From assembly GCA_038243995.1 (NCBI GenBank), contig JBBRTV010000029.1, positions 6,831 through 70,830 on the forward strand: a stretch of 64,000 bases of DNA, given 5' to 3'. Below are positions 52,160 through 61,923 of the stretch, piece by piece. The notes under the pieces are model-generated. The model had not been told where the DNA came from. It did not search any database and worked only from the letters and a program-made list of their open reading frames with translations. A program made the translations under genes and the position numbers. Origin of the DNA: Scleromatobacter sp038243995. GTDB lineage: Bacteria; Pseudomonadota; Gammaproteobacteria; Burkholderiales; Burkholderiaceae_C. Every line of letters begins with the position of its first letter. Position 1 is the first letter of the stretch.

Positions 52160-54499
52160 CTACGCGGTGACCAGCTTCACCAGTTCGCCGGGCTCGATCG
52201 GCTTCGTGACGTGGAGGTGGAAGCCCGCGGCGCGGGCGGCTTCCTTGTCCTTCGCCTGTCCGTAGCCGGTCACGGCGATCAGGCGCACGCCCTGCAGGCC
52301 GGGCATCTCCTGCAGTCGCCGCGCAACCTCATAGCCGTCCATCCCCGGCAGGCCGATGTCGAGGAATGCAACGTCGGGCACCTGGCGCGCCGCGAGTTCC
52401 AGCGCCTGCTCGCCGTCGCAGGCCACCTCGACCTCGTGTCCGTTCATGCGCAGCAACATGGCGATGGACTGTGCCGCGTCTGCGTTGTCATCGACGACCA
52501 GGACCCTCGCGCGCCCGGGCGTCGCTGTTTCGATGGCCGGGGGAGGCGCGGGTTCGACGGGCGATCCGCACGGCAGTCGAACGGTGAAGGTGGTGCCCTG
52601 GCCGGGCCCGTCGCTCTCGGCGGTCACCGAGCCGCCGTGGAGTTCGACGACGCTCCTGACGAGCGTCAACCCTAGCCCCAGGCCGCCTTCGGAACGCGCA
52701 AGCGCGCGGGCGCCCTGCACGAAGGGCTCGAACGCCCGCTCGAGGAGTTCTTGGGGAAGGCCGATGCCGCTGTCGCGGACGCGCACGACGGCGCCGCCCT
52801 CCTCCGCGGCGACGCGGACCTCGATCTTGCCGGGGGGCGGCGTGTACTTCGCCGCGTTCGTGAGGAGATTCACGAAGACTTGGGTGAGGCGCGTCACGTC
52901 GCCACTGACGCCCAGCGGCGCGGACGCAAGCACGAGCGACAGTGAATGCCCGTAGGCCACCACCGTGGGTCGCATCGACTCGACGGCCTGCGCGACCACA
53001 AGATGGAGGTCGACGGGCTCGACTTCGAGGCGAATCTTGCCATTGGTGATACGGCCGACGTCGAGCAGGTCGTCCACCAGCCGGCTCATATGATTCACCT
53101 GCCGACCGATGAGCTCGGCGCACCAGACCGTCTCCGGCTTGTCGACGAACCGCTGCAGGATCGCCACCGCGTTGCGGATCGGCGCCAGCGGGTTGCGCAA
53201 TTCGTGCGAAAGCATCGCGATGAATTCCGAAATGCGCCGGCCCTGGGTCTCGAGGGCCTCCACACGCTGCCGGTCCGTGAGGTCGTGCATGATCTGGACG
53301 AAGCCGCGCACATGGCCCCTGTCGTCGCGAACCTCGGTCGTCGCCACCTCGACCCGGATGCGCTTGCCGTCCGCGCGCTGTCGCCAGGCCTCGACCTCGA
53401 GATGGCCGATCGCGCGCGCCGCCGCGAGACCGGCCTGGAATTGGTCGGCGCCCCGGTCTTCGGGCGTGGACAGGATCGTCGTCGGCTGTCCCAGAACCTG
53501 CCCGGACGAAAAACCGAGCATGCGTTGGGCGCCGGCATTCCAGGTGCGGATGCAGCCATCCGCATCGACGAGAAACATCGCGTGATCCTTCACGCCCTCG
53601 ACGAGCAAGCGGAAGTCTTCCTCGCGCTGGCGCAGTTCCTCTTCGTGCTGCCGCCTTTGCGTCAGGTCGCGCGTGACCTTGGAGAAGCCCAGGAGATGCC
53701 CCCGCTCGTCGCGCAGTGCCGTGATGATCACGTTGGCCCAGATGAGGGTGCCGTCCTTGCGTAGCCGCCAACCCTCGTCCTCGAACTTCCCTTCGCGCTC
53801 CGCGCGACTCAGCTCTTCCTGCGGCCAACCCCGGTCCACGTCCTCTTTGCGATAGAACATCGAGAAGTGTCGCCCGATCGCTTCTTCGGCGGCATAGCCC
53901 TTGATGCGCCGGGCGCCCTGGTTCCAGGACGTGATGAACCCCGCCTTGTCGAGCGTGAAGATGGCGTAGTCCTGCACCCCTTCGACCAGGAGCCGCAGGT
54001 TGCGTTCGCTCTCGGTCAGGCGGCGCTCGTGCTCGCGCCGCTCGGTGAGGTCGCGCGTCACCTTGGAGAACCCCATCAGCGCGCCGGCGGCGTCGCGCAC
54101 GGGCGAGATGGAGACGTTCGCCCAGAATCGGGAACCGTCCTTGCGAACGCGCCAACCTTCGTCTTCGAAATGTCCCTGCGCCTGCGCGCGCCGGAGTTCT
54201 TCCGCTGGCCAGTCGGCGGCGTTGGCGTCCGCCGTGTAGAAGATGGAGAAATGCTTGCCGATCACATCGGCGGCGTCATAGCCCTTGATGCGCTGCGCCC
54301 CCGCGTTCCAGGAGGCAATGACGCCGGTGGGCGACATCATGAAGATGGCGTAGTCGCGGACGCTGTCCACGAGGCGTCGGAACACCTCGTCGTCCGCCGC
54401 GGACAGGCTTGCGGCGACAGGCAGAAGCCGGGGGTGCGCAGGCGACACGCGGTCGGGTTTCGATGACACTTTGGCAATCGTTGGACAGGGCGCAGGCAT
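52160..54499 (-). CDS. Hybrid histidine kinase with three PAS domains and a receiver
   Basis: A 779-residue soluble hybrid kinase. Three PAS domains with PAC motifs follow each other (residues about 35-155, 165-285, 295-410); the first two carry RIKGYDAADVIGKHFSIFY and RIKGYAAEEAIGRHFSMFY, so they are near duplicates. Then come HisKA with H-box LSHELRNPLAPIR, HATPase (NLLTNAAKYT, DSGIGLP, GLGLGLTLV) and a C-terminal receiver (VLVVDDNADAAQSIAMLL, DIGLPGMDGYEV, VTKP). The repeated IKGY PAS pair suggests internal duplication. The start at 54499 is uncertain; a longer start at 54538 exists, and neither has a strong ribosome-binding site. Confidence 0.9.
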   Translation of the reverse strand: MPAPCPTIAKVSSKPDRVSPAHPRLLPVAASLSAADDEVFRRLVDSVRDYAIFMMSPTGVIASWNAGAQRIKGYDAADVIGKHFSIFYTADANAADWPAEELRRAQAQGHFEDEGWRVRKDGSRFWANVSISPVRDAAGALMGFSKVTRDLTERREHERRLTESERNLRLLVEGVQDYAIFTLDKAGFITSWNQGARRIKGYAAEEAIGRHFSMFYRKEDVDRGWPQEELSRAEREGKFEDEGWRLRKDGTLIWANVIITALRDERGHLLGFSKVTRDLTQRRQHEEELRQREEDFRLLVEGVKDHAMFLVDADGCIRTWNAGAQRMLGFSSGQVLGQPTTILSTPEDRGADQFQAGLAAARAIGHLEVEAWRQRADGKRIRVEVATTEVRDDRGHVRGFVQIMHDLTDRQRVEALETQGRRISEFIAMLSHELRNPLAPIRNAVAILQRFVDKPETVWCAELIGRQVNHMSRLVDDLLDVGRITNGKIRLEVEPVDLHLVVAQAVESMRPTVVAYGHSLSLVLASAPLGVSGDVTRLTQVFVNLLTNAAKYTPPPGKIEVRVAAEEGGAVVRVRDSGIGLPQELLERAFEPFVQGARALARSEGGLGLGLTLVRSVVELHGGSVTAESDGPGQGTTFTVRLPCGSPVEPAPPPAIETATPGRARVLVVDDNADAAQSIAMLLRMNGHEVEVACDGEQALELAARQVPDVAFLDIGLPGMDGYEVARRLQEMPGLQGVRLIAVTGYGQAKDKEAARAAGFHLHVTKPIEPGELVKLVTA

Positions 54500-54631
54500 G
54501 ACCGGGAGGCCTAGCAAACGGCGAACCCGCCAGGCCATCCCGCGGCCAGCCCGGTTCCAGGCGATGTCTGCTCGATGGTTCGAGTGTAACGAAGGCTGGC
54601 GTGCGCGCGCGCGCCGGTCTGCCCGTTCTTC

Positions 54632-56332
54632 TCAATCGAAGGCGCTTCGCAGAGGCGCCAGCGTCATGTCGTCGCACCACATCCGGCCGGTGACCGTGCT
54701 GCCGAAAAACCCCAGTCGGCAGGCCAGCGTGGCGGTCGTCGCCTCGGGTCGGAAGATGACGCAGGCCTGCTTCCAGTCGAAGGTGCCCGACAGGCTTTCA
54801 GACAGGACGAAGCCCCCCATCACCGAGACGTTGGCGCCGATCTGGGCGCCCGGTCCGGTCACGATGTCTTCGCCCCGGATCCAGCCGCAGAACTCGTACG
54901 CCTGTCCGGGAACGAGCTGGGCCTGCGTCTGCACCCATGAGGCGTCGTTGGGAGATCCGGAGGAGATGCTCACGCTGCGCCGCCCCTTCCGGCTGACGGC
55001 GGCGTCCCAGGCAAACGTGGACGTCGGCAACCATGCACTGGCTTGCCAGCCTGCGGGGGAATCCAGGCCCCGCTCGAACGACCCGTTGACCATGCCGTTG
55101 ACCGGCGGCACGCGCGGGGCCACCTGGACGTCGACTCTCATGCCGTCGCGACCCGTCGTGCGGAGGCGGTTTATCCTGAAGACTTCGGCGCCGCCGAAGT
55201 ACGAGCGAAACACCCGCGGCAGTTGCATCGCCGGGTTGTCGGGGAACAGGAAATCGTCCAGGTCCGGCGCGGCATCCGCGGCGATGAAACCATCGGCCGC
55301 TTCCAGTTTCAACAGTGGCGGATCCATCCACTGATTGGATCCTTCCAGCACGTGGTAGACGACCACGCCGTCGTAGGCGGGGGCCCGGGAGCCGAAGCCC
55401 GCCTGCGGCCTGCGCTTGTATTCCACGAGGAAGTATTCGGAAGGACGCGACGTATCGATGCGTACCGCGTCCATGCCGCGGCGCGACGACGACAGGCGAA
55501 CCTCCTGGCTGCCACGCGCCAGCCGGCGCGGAGCGACCCAGTCCAGCAGGCTCCGCTCGTAGGCGGTGAAGTCCTGCGGCGGCAGGGCCCAGCTGTCGGA
55601 CATCACGGTGAGATAGTGGAGGGTCTCGTAAGGCCCGTAAAGATCGGGAATGCCTATCGTATGCGCGGTTTCATGATTGAAATTCCCCGTGGCGCCCGAC
55701 ACGACGCTCAAGCTGTCCTGGGTATCGACGAAGAGATTGACGCCCGCGTTGCTGCTGGCCCCGCCGATCAGGTAGTCGTAGTTCATGCCCTGGTTCGAGG
55801 CGATGACCCAGGCGCTGTCGATCACGCCGTCCTGGTCGAGGTCGTATTTCGCGACGTCGACCTGCGCGCGTATCAGCGCCCCGACCGCATCACGGTATTC
55901 CGCCCACCCGGGATAGGCGTCGGCGCTGAGGTTGACCGGCAAGGTGACGCGGATGATGTTCCATTGGAACGCTTCCCCGCCGCGGCTGAGCCAGGCCCAG
56001 TGCGCCTCCATCTTGCGAAGCTGGCGCGCGAGATCGCCGGCGTTGTCGATTCCCGGGCCCTGCCAGTCTTCGAGCCGGCTGTCGGCAAAATCGGCGATGA
56101 CGGCGAGTCCCCGGCGGCGCTCCACATGGTGGGGGGCCACGAACCCGAAATGACGATGTCGGTCCAGGTGGTCCGGCGCGCCGCTGCCGAAGGCAGGGCT
56201 GGCGCGATCCGTGCCCGACGGCTCCGCGAGGGAAGCTTCCGTCGCCCCGGCCTGGACAGGGCGCCAGGACAGCAGCGACATGGCGGCAGCGACGCTCGCC
56301 AGCACGCGACACAGGGATGAAGTCGATGGCAT
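54632..56332 (-). CDS. Secreted M6-like metalloprotease with C-terminal carbohydrate-binding-like domain
   Basis: A 566-residue exported protein with a signal peptide (VLASVAAAMSLLSWRPVQAG). The protease core has RGLAVIADFADSRLEDWQGPG and the zinc motif H220-ETA-H224 followed by TIGIPDLYG, the M6 (immune inhibitor A) pattern with Asp as a candidate third ligand. Residues about 415-566 form a beta-sandwich domain like CBM_4_9 (NGMVNGSFERGLDSPAGWQ, WVQTQAQLVPGQAYEFCGWIRG). GGAGGGG precedes the ATG. An FNR-type box is 113 bases upstream. It probably degrades external protein or peptide. Confidence 0.85.
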   Translation of the reverse strand: MPSTSSLCRVLASVAAAMSLLSWRPVQAGATEASLAEPSGTDRASPAFGSGAPDHLDRHRHFGFVAPHHVERRRGLAVIADFADSRLEDWQGPGIDNAGDLARQLRKMEAHWAWLSRGGEAFQWNIIRVTLPVNLSADAYPGWAEYRDAVGALIRAQVDVAKYDLDQDGVIDSAWVIASNQGMNYDYLIGGASSNAGVNLFVDTQDSLSVVSGATGNFNHETAHTIGIPDLYGPYETLHYLTVMSDSWALPPQDFTAYERSLLDWVAPRRLARGSQEVRLSSSRRGMDAVRIDTSRPSEYFLVEYKRRPQAGFGSRAPAYDGVVVYHVLEGSNQWMDPPLLKLEAADGFIAADAAPDLDDFLFPDNPAMQLPRVFRSYFGGAEVFRINRLRTTGRDGMRVDVQVAPRVPPVNGMVNGSFERGLDSPAGWQASAWLPTSTFAWDAAVSRKGRRSVSISSGSPNDASWVQTQAQLVPGQAYEFCGWIRGEDIVTGPGAQIGANVSVMGGFVLSESLSGTFDWKQACVIFRPEATTATLACRLGFFGSTVTGRMWCDDMTLAPLRSAFD

Positions 56333-56444
56333 GTCCCCTCCAGGGTTCTGCCGGGAGCCGCAGAACCCCGCGATGGACGGATTTCGCTCGCGAACGGCCG
56401 GGCGCCGGCATCGAAAACGGTGCGCCGGGACCAGTGTTCAGGAG

Positions 56445-56458
56445 TTGAGCAGCCTCAA
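56445..56458. promoter_or_regulatory. FNR/ANR-type box upstream of the M6 protease
   Basis: TTGAGCAGCCTCAA is a perfect palindrome in its outer five bases on each side. It lies in the gap upstream of the protease gene, 113 bases before the start codon. No -10 at class II spacing was found. Confidence 0.42.
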
Positions 56459-56509
56459 GGGCCGAGTCCAGGTTGGCGGCAAGCGACCTCCCGGGGACAG
56501 GTGGGCGAG

Positions 56510-57551
56510 TCAGGGCGGCGCGGCCGGAGTGGGCGTGGCATCGCTCACGAGCCTGGACAACTCGGCGAATCCGATGGGCGGCCGGGTCAACCTGGGAACC
56601 ACGAAGATCCGCTTCGCCAGCTCGTCCGCCATGCGCTCGATCTGCCGGCGTTCGCCGGCGAGCCGCGCGCCGAGCAAGGGGTCGTGCGGGCCCGCCGCCA
56701 GGACGCTCTTGTTCAGCACCCAGGCGCGGGGCTCGATGCCGGCGCGGCGCAGGTCGGCCGGCAGCGCCGCCGCTTGCCAGACGGGCGTGGCTTGCGGCAG
56801 TTGCGCGGCGGGGTCGGTGCTCCTCAGGTGCACGATCTTGCCGCGCTGGACGAGCCCGATCGCCAGGGCGGCGGCCACCGTCGTCTTGCCGACTCCGCCC
56901 TTGCCCATGGTCATGATCGGCCCGTGCTCCGCGCCGGCCAGTTCGTCCGCCAGCGCGTCGAGGCCGCGCAGGGTCTCGAGTCCCCCGACGTCCCCTGCCG
57001 GTGCGGCAAGCACGAGGCCCGCTCCGGGGGCAAGCAGTGCGCGCAAGGCGGGCAGGCCGACCATGTCGAAGGCGCGCAGCGGCACGCGATCCTGCGGCAA
57101 GGCGCGCAGGGCCGCAGGCATCGCACCGAGCGCCTGCTCGGCCAGGAATTCGATGGAGCAGGCCACGGCCCGGTCGCTCGCGTGGGACAAGCCGTTGAGC
57201 GCCAGGCGCTGGTTGTCCAGCCCCAGGGCACGCAGTTCATCCGAGGGTCGTGCCGCTCTTGGCGATCGCACCCTTGTCGGCACGGGTCACGAGGATCACG
57301 GTCGTCCGCGCCGGGTCGCCGAAGGCGTCGAGCGCGGCCTTGGAAGCGCACCTCCTGCATCTTCGGCCCGGATGCGGGCCCAGGCAGGAAGCCCCGCGTT
57401 CATTGCCGTCGAGGAAGCCGCTCCAGGCCTTGGGCAGGCTGAACAGCCGCAAGGCGTGTCCGGTCGGCGCAGTGTCGAAGACGACCACCGCTGCGTCCTG
57501 CGCCGCGCGCGCGATCATGCCGATTTGATGGTCGACCTCCGAAACAATCAC
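56510..57551 (-). pseudogene. arsA: Decayed arsA (arsenite-pump ATPase family) gene
   Basis: Two frames together spell a broken ArsA-type ATPase. From 57551 one frame reads VVVFDTAPTGHALRLFSLPKAWSGFLDGN and DPARTTVILVTRADKGAIAK, then runs into a stop at 57237; at about 57257 the sequence continues in another frame as SDELRALGLDNQRLALNG and reaches 56510. The first half has no P-loop, so its N terminus is lost. The second half keeps the P-loop MGKGGVGKTT but jumps from the DPAA switch motif to PVWQAAALPADLRRAGIEPRAW, so about 100 residues are deleted. It lies 36 bases beyond atpG. Confidence 0.85.
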
Positions 57552-57587
57552 GTCGACGGCACCAGAGGGTGTCGGTTGCCAGGACGT

Positions 57588-58478
57588 TCAACGTCGGGAC
57601 AGGGCTTCGTAGCCCGCCGTGACGTCGAAAAGTTCCTCGTCGATCGAACCCTGGCGCCGCCGGTGGAAGCTGTCGTGCAGGTGTTCGAGCAAGTCCTTGA
57701 TGCTGCGGTCGGCGCGCTCCATCGCCGACAGCCTGCTGGCGTTCTCGCTGGCCAGCGATTCCGCGCAAGCGCGGAACAGCGAGACGAACAGGTACTCGCG
57801 GATCAGCGCGCGCAAGGTCGTCGCGCCGTGGTCCAGCACTTCGGGCACGACCTTGCCGGGCCAGGGCACGGCCGCCAGGCTCTGCTGCCAGGCGGCGTCG
57901 AGCGGCAACAGGCGCTGGCCGACTGGCTCGTACAGCGAAGCCCGCATGGGCCTGTTGTGGAAGACATGGAGCTGCGTCATGCCTCTTTTCGCGCGATGCG
58001 CCTCGCTGTCGATCTGGATCTGCGCGACGAGCGGCGCAATCGCCTCGACCGAACCCGGCACGGCGTAAACCCCCTGCACGTCCAGTCCCGCGTCCTGCAG
58101 GCGCGATTGCACCCGTTCGCCGACCGCCCACACCTGGGCCCGGCCCGGCAGGCCGGCCAGGGTGGCAACGGCGTGCTGGGCGATCACGTCGTTGAAGGGG
58201 CCGACCAGGCCCTGGTCCGAACCGAAGACGATGGCGCCGACCAGTTCCGATGCCCGCGCAGGCGCGCGCCCTGGCTCGGCTTCGGGGCGGGCCCGGGCCT
58301 GCCTGAAACATTCGCCCAGGCCGAGCGAGACCATATGGTCGTAATCGACGAGCGCCGTCACCGCGCGCTCGTAGTCGCCGATGCTGGCCGCCGCCAGCGC
58401 CTTCATCGTCCGCACGACGGCGAGCAGATCCCCGGCACCGTTGATCTTGCGGTGCAGTGCCGCGATGCTGTCGCTCAT
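57588..58478 (-). CDS. atpG: N-type ATPase gamma subunit
   Basis: A 296-residue gamma subunit, the central rotor shaft of F1. The N-terminal helix (IAALHRKINGAGDLLAVVRTMKALAAAS) and C-terminal helix (SLASENASRLSAMERADRSIKDLLEHL) are those of gamma subunits, and VFGSDQGLVGPFND is the middle GSDxGLxG motif. Its start overlaps atpA by ATGA. It is last in the atpDCQRBEFAG operon, as in known N-ATPase clusters. Confidence 0.94.
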   Translation of the reverse strand: MSDSIAALHRKINGAGDLLAVVRTMKALAAASIGDYERAVTALVDYDHMVSLGLGECFRQARARPEAEPGRAPARASELVGAIVFGSDQGLVGPFNDVIAQHAVATLAGLPGRAQVWAVGERVQSRLQDAGLDVQGVYAVPGSVEAIAPLVAQIQIDSEAHRAKRGMTQLHVFHNRPMRASLYEPVGQRLLPLDAAWQQSLAAVPWPGKVVPEVLDHGATTLRALIREYLFVSLFRACAESLASENASRLSAMERADRSIKDLLEHLHDSFHRRRQGSIDEELFDVTAGYEALSRR

Positions 58479-60067
58479 GACGCCTCTTTCGTCGCAGGCG
58501 CAGCGTCGGGCGCCGGCAGGAATGCCTTCAGCGCCGCACGCGCGATCTCGGTGACGGCCTTGCGATCCTCGTCGTTCAGCTTGTCGTCACCGATCAGGCG
58601 GTCACGCAGCGGCGCGGCGAACTGAGCGGCGGCATCCTGCACCGCGCGCTGCGCCGCGGCCATGCGCGGCAGCGGCACAGCGTCGAACAGGCCGGACGTC
58701 AGCGCCGTCAGGAGGGCGATCTGTGCCGGCACCGCGACGGGGTCGAACTGCGGCTGCTTCAGGCAGGCGCGGATGCGCTGGCCGTGCGCGATCGTCTTGC
58801 GGGTCGACTCGTCCAGACGGGCGCCGAAACGCGAAAAGGTCTCGAGTTCCTGGAACTGCGCGTAAGCGAGCTTCAGGTCGCCGGCCACGGCACGGAAGGG
58901 ACCGCGCTGCGCCTTGCCGCCGACGCGCGACACCGACTTCCCCACGTCCACGGCCGGCAGCACCCCCAGCTCGAACAGCGATGGCGACAGATAGATCTGG
59001 CCGTCGGTGATCGAGATCAGGTTGGTCGGGATGTACGCCGAGATGTCCTCGGCCTCGGTCTCGATGATAGGCAGCGCGGTGAGCGAGCCGCTGCCACGTT
59101 CCGGGCTCAGGTGGGTCGAGCGTTCGAGCAGCCGCGAATGGATATAGAAGATATCGCCGGGAAACGCCTCGCGTCCCGGCGGACGGCGCAGCAGCAGCGA
59201 CAGCTCGCGGTATGCGCGTGCGTGTTGCGTCAGGTCGTCGTACACGATCAGCACGTCACGGCCGGCCTCCATGAAATGTTCGGCGATGCTAGTCGCGGCG
59301 TAGGGCGTGATGTAGGCGAGGCCAGGCGGCTGGTTGCCTTCGGTGACGACGACCACGGTGTAGTCCATCGCCCCCTTGTCGCGCAGCGTCGCCACGGCCT
59401 TGGCCACCGCCGACGCACGCTGTCCGATGGCGCAGTAGACGCAGACCACGTCCTGACCACGCTGGTTCAGGATGGCGTCGAGCGCGATCGCCGTCTTGCC
59501 GGTCTGGCGGTCGCCCAGGATCAGCTCGCGCTGGCCGCGGCCGATGGGGATCAGCGCATCGATGACCTTCAGGCCGGTCTGCAGCGGTACGTCGACCGGC
59601 GCACGGTCCATGATGGCGGCGGCCGGCCGCTCGATCGGGAGGCGGGCCGCCACATCGACCGGCCCGAGACCGTCGAGCGGGCGCCCGAGCGGGTCGATGA
59701 CGCGCCCCAGCAGCGCCGGGCCGACACCGACGTCCATCACGCGGCCGGTGCGGCGCACTTCGTCGCCGGCCTGCAGGTGCCAATACTCGCCCAGCAGTAC
59801 GACGCCGAGTTCGTGTTCGTCGATGTTGAATGCGATGCCGGCCAGGCCGCCAGGGAAAGTCAGCAGCTCGTCGAAGCCCGCCCCGGGCAGGCCGCTGACA
59901 TGCGCGATGCCGGTGGCCACCTGCGTGATGGCGCCGACTTCGCGCGGCCCGAATGCCGGTGCGAAATCGGTGCGCGCCTGCGCCAGCGCGGCAAAGCCGC
60001 GATCGAGCGCCTGCACCGCGACGGCGTCGTGCTCCGACGCCGGCAAGACGTCGGCCGAGGCAGTCAC
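58475..60067 (-). CDS. atpA: N-type ATPase alpha subunit
   Basis: A 530-residue alpha subunit with P-loop GDRQTGKTAIALD, catalytic-interface motifs and the signature PIIETEAEDISAYIPTNLISITDGQIYL with SVSRVGGKAQ. The N-terminal part (EVGAITQVATGIAHVSGLPGAG) is that of non-typical F-type ATPases. It uses a GTG start that overlaps the atpF stop (GTGA). It alternates with beta in the catalytic hexamer. Confidence 0.95.
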   Translation of the reverse strand: MTASADVLPASEHDAVAVQALDRGFAALAQARTDFAPAFGPREVGAITQVATGIAHVSGLPGAGFDELLTFPGGLAGIAFNIDEHELGVVLLGEYWHLQAGDEVRRTGRVMDVGVGPALLGRVIDPLGRPLDGLGPVDVAARLPIERPAAAIMDRAPVDVPLQTGLKVIDALIPIGRGQRELILGDRQTGKTAIALDAILNQRGQDVVCVYCAIGQRASAVAKAVATLRDKGAMDYTVVVVTEGNQPPGLAYITPYAATSIAEHFMEAGRDVLIVYDDLTQHARAYRELSLLLRRPPGREAFPGDIFYIHSRLLERSTHLSPERGSGSLTALPIIETEAEDISAYIPTNLISITDGQIYLSPSLFELGVLPAVDVGKSVSRVGGKAQRGPFRAVAGDLKLAYAQFQELETFSRFGARLDESTRKTIAHGQRIRACLKQPQFDPVAVPAQIALLTALTSGLFDAVPLPRMAAAQRAVQDAAAQFAAPLRDRLIGDDKLNDEDRKAVTEIARAALKAFLPAPDAAPATKEAS

Positions 60068-60915
60068 GTGGCGACCGGCTCGGTGCCGGGCGCCGGCACC
60101 GAGCCGGGCTGGAGCGCAACTTGGCCCTTAGTCGCAGCGTCCGCCTTGTCGGCCTTGTCCGCCGGCACGAGTAGCGCGGCCACGTCGTGCTCGAGATCGC
60201 CCAGGTACTCGGCAATCGTCCAGGCGAGCTTCTGGCCTCCGGCGCTCAACTCGATGCCGCAGACGGCATCGGCCGCGGTGTCGAAGCGCAGCGGCACGTC
60301 GGCCGAGAAGGCCGCATTGATGGCTACGCGGATCGTCGCTTGCTGAGCGGCGGGAAGTTCGAAGTGGCTGCGCACGAGGGCGGGCTCGGCGCTCATCTTC
60401 ACCGCATCCCCAAGCGTACGCCGGGCCGCGTCAGGCAGTTCGCCCAGGCGTCGCGTGAAGACATCGGCCATGCGTTCTTCGAGGCTCGCGGAGGCCAGGT
60501 CGGCCAGGGTCTTGCGGGCGACGGCGAATACTTCTCGCGCTGCGCGGCCGGCGATCAATTGCCGCAGGTGCGCGGCCTGCGTGGCGAGCGCCTGCTGACG
60601 CTGCGCCGCGAGCGCTGCCGCGGCCTCCCGGGCCGCGTCGGCGAGACGCAGGCCTTCGGCCCTGGCGTCTGCCCTGGCTATGTCCAGCAGACCGGCGCGC
60701 TGCTGGTCGAAGGCGACGCTCTTGTCCTCGAAAGTCTTGCGTTCGGCCGCCGCCTGCGTTTGCTTCGCCGTGGCGTCGGCGATCTGGTCGGCGATGCGCT
60801 TCTCGCGGGCTGCGATCGCATCCAGTACCGGCTGGTACAGGAACCGTTTCATCAACCCCACCAGGACGATGAAGTTGAGCACCTGCGCGCCAACGGTGAA
60901 CCAGTCGATCAGCAT
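60064..60915 (-). CDS. atpF: N-type ATPase b subunit (long, delta-like C terminus)
   Basis: A 283-residue peripheral stalk protein with one N-terminal helix (VGAQVLNFIVLVGLMKRFLYQPVLDAI) and a long Ala/Gln/Arg coiled coil. It is much longer than a usual b subunit (about 160), and the operon has no separate delta gene; the extra C-terminal 120 residues (VRSHFELPAAQQATIRVAINAAF) resemble delta and may replace it. This is characteristic of N-ATPases. It starts 3 bases after atpE and overlaps atpA. Confidence 0.92.
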   Translation of the reverse strand: MLIDWFTVGAQVLNFIVLVGLMKRFLYQPVLDAIAAREKRIADQIADATAKQTQAAAERKTFEDKSVAFDQQRAGLLDIARADARAEGLRLADAAREAAAALAAQRQQALATQAAHLRQLIAGRAAREVFAVARKTLADLASASLEERMADVFTRRLGELPDAARRTLGDAVKMSAEPALVRSHFELPAAQQATIRVAINAAFSADVPLRFDTAADAVCGIELSAGGQKLAWTIAEYLGDLEHDVAALLVPADKADKADAATKGQVALQPGSVPAPGTEPVAT

Positions 60916-60918
60916 GGC

Positions 60919-61200
60919 CTATTTGCCCGCCGCATGCGTGACGGCCGCGTTCCAGAACGGGTTGGCGAAGATCAGGATCATCGAGACCACGAAACAGTAG
61001 ATCGCCGTCGACTCGATCATCGCCAGCCCCACGAAAAGCGTGCGCGTGATCGTCGCCGAGGCGTCGGGCTGCTGCGCCAGCGCCGTCAGCGCGGTCGCCA
61101 CCGCACGGCCTTCGGCCAGCGCCGGGCCCATGGTGCCGAAGCCTGTGGTGATGCCGGCGATGACGATCGATGTCACGGCGATGAGGGTCAGGCTGTCCAT
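60919..61200 (-). CDS. atpE: N-type ATPase c subunit, predicted Na+-binding
   Basis: A 93-residue two-helix hairpin. Helix 1 has the GPALAEGRAVATALTALAQQPDA motif with Gln, and helix 2 has FVGLAMIESTAIYCFVV. The E-S-T-x-x-Y pattern and the Gln of helix 1 match the ligand set of Na+-binding c rings (Gln32, Glu65, Ser66, Thr67, Tyr70 in Ilyobacter numbering). So the ring should carry Na+, not H+, which remains a prediction. Gap to atpB is 18 bases. Confidence 0.94.
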   Translation of the reverse strand: MDSLTLIAVTSIVIAGITTGFGTMGPALAEGRAVATALTALAQQPDASATITRTLFVGLAMIESTAIYCFVVSMILIFANPFWNAAVTHAAGK

Positions 61201-61218
61201 TGGGGGTCCTTGACGGGT

Positions 61219-61917
61219 TCAGGGTGCGGCAGCGGCCGGCTCGACGGCCGTCGGCGCCGGCCGCGTGGCGGCGGCGAGGTAGACCGCCGCCAGGATGCTG
61301 AAGATGTAGGCCTGCACCATGCCGGTCAGCAGGCCCAGCAGCGTCATGACCACCGGGAACAGGAACGGCGTGATCGTGAGCAGGATGCCGAGGATCATGG
61401 CGCCGCTCATCATGTTGCCGAACAGTCGCACGGCCAGCGCCAATGTTCGCGACAACTCGCCGATGATGTTGAAGGGCAGCATGAGGAGCGTCGGCTCGAG
61501 GTAGGTCTTCAGGTAGCCTCGCAGGCCTTGCGCGCGGATGCCGAACCACGGCACGGCGACGAACACGCACAGGGCCAGCGCGACCGTGGTCGACAGCGAT
61601 CCGGTCGGCGGCTCGTAGCCCGGTACCACCGTCGCCAGCGCGGCGGCGGCGACGAACAGGAAGAGCGTCCCCAGGAAAGCAAGATAACGCTCCGGCTGCT
61701 CGAGCCCCACTTCGCGGATCTGCTCCGTGATGCCGGTGACGACGATCTCCAGCAGGTTCTGCCAGCGCGAGCGCCGATGATCCGAGGACAGGCTGCGCGT
61801 GATCAGGATCGAGCCGAGCACCAGCACGGCCATCAGGGCCCAGGTGAACAAGATGGTGCCGTCGAGCTTGAAGTAGCCGCGTTGCCAGAAGACCAGTTGA
61901 TCGGGACCGAGTCGCAT
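61219..61917 (-). CDS. atpB: N-type ATPase a subunit
   Basis: A 232-residue membrane protein with five to six helices. The essential arginine of the ion channel sits in the helix SRTLALAVRLFGNMMSGAM, and the terminal helix FLFPVVMTLLGLLTGMVQAYIFSILAAVYL is conserved. It works with the c ring to translocate ions. It follows atpR by 6 bases. Confidence 0.94.
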   Translation of the reverse strand: MRLGPDQLVFWQRGYFKLDGTILFTWALMAVLVLGSILITRSLSSDHRRSRWQNLLEIVVTGITEQIREVGLEQPERYLAFLGTLFLFVAAAALATVVPGYEPPTGSLSTTVALALCVFVAVPWFGIRAQGLRGYLKTYLEPTLLMLPFNIIGELSRTLALAVRLFGNMMSGAMILGILLTITPFLFPVVMTLLGLLTGMVQAYIFSILAAVYLAAATRPAPTAVEPAAAAP

Positions 61918-61923
61918 CGAGGA

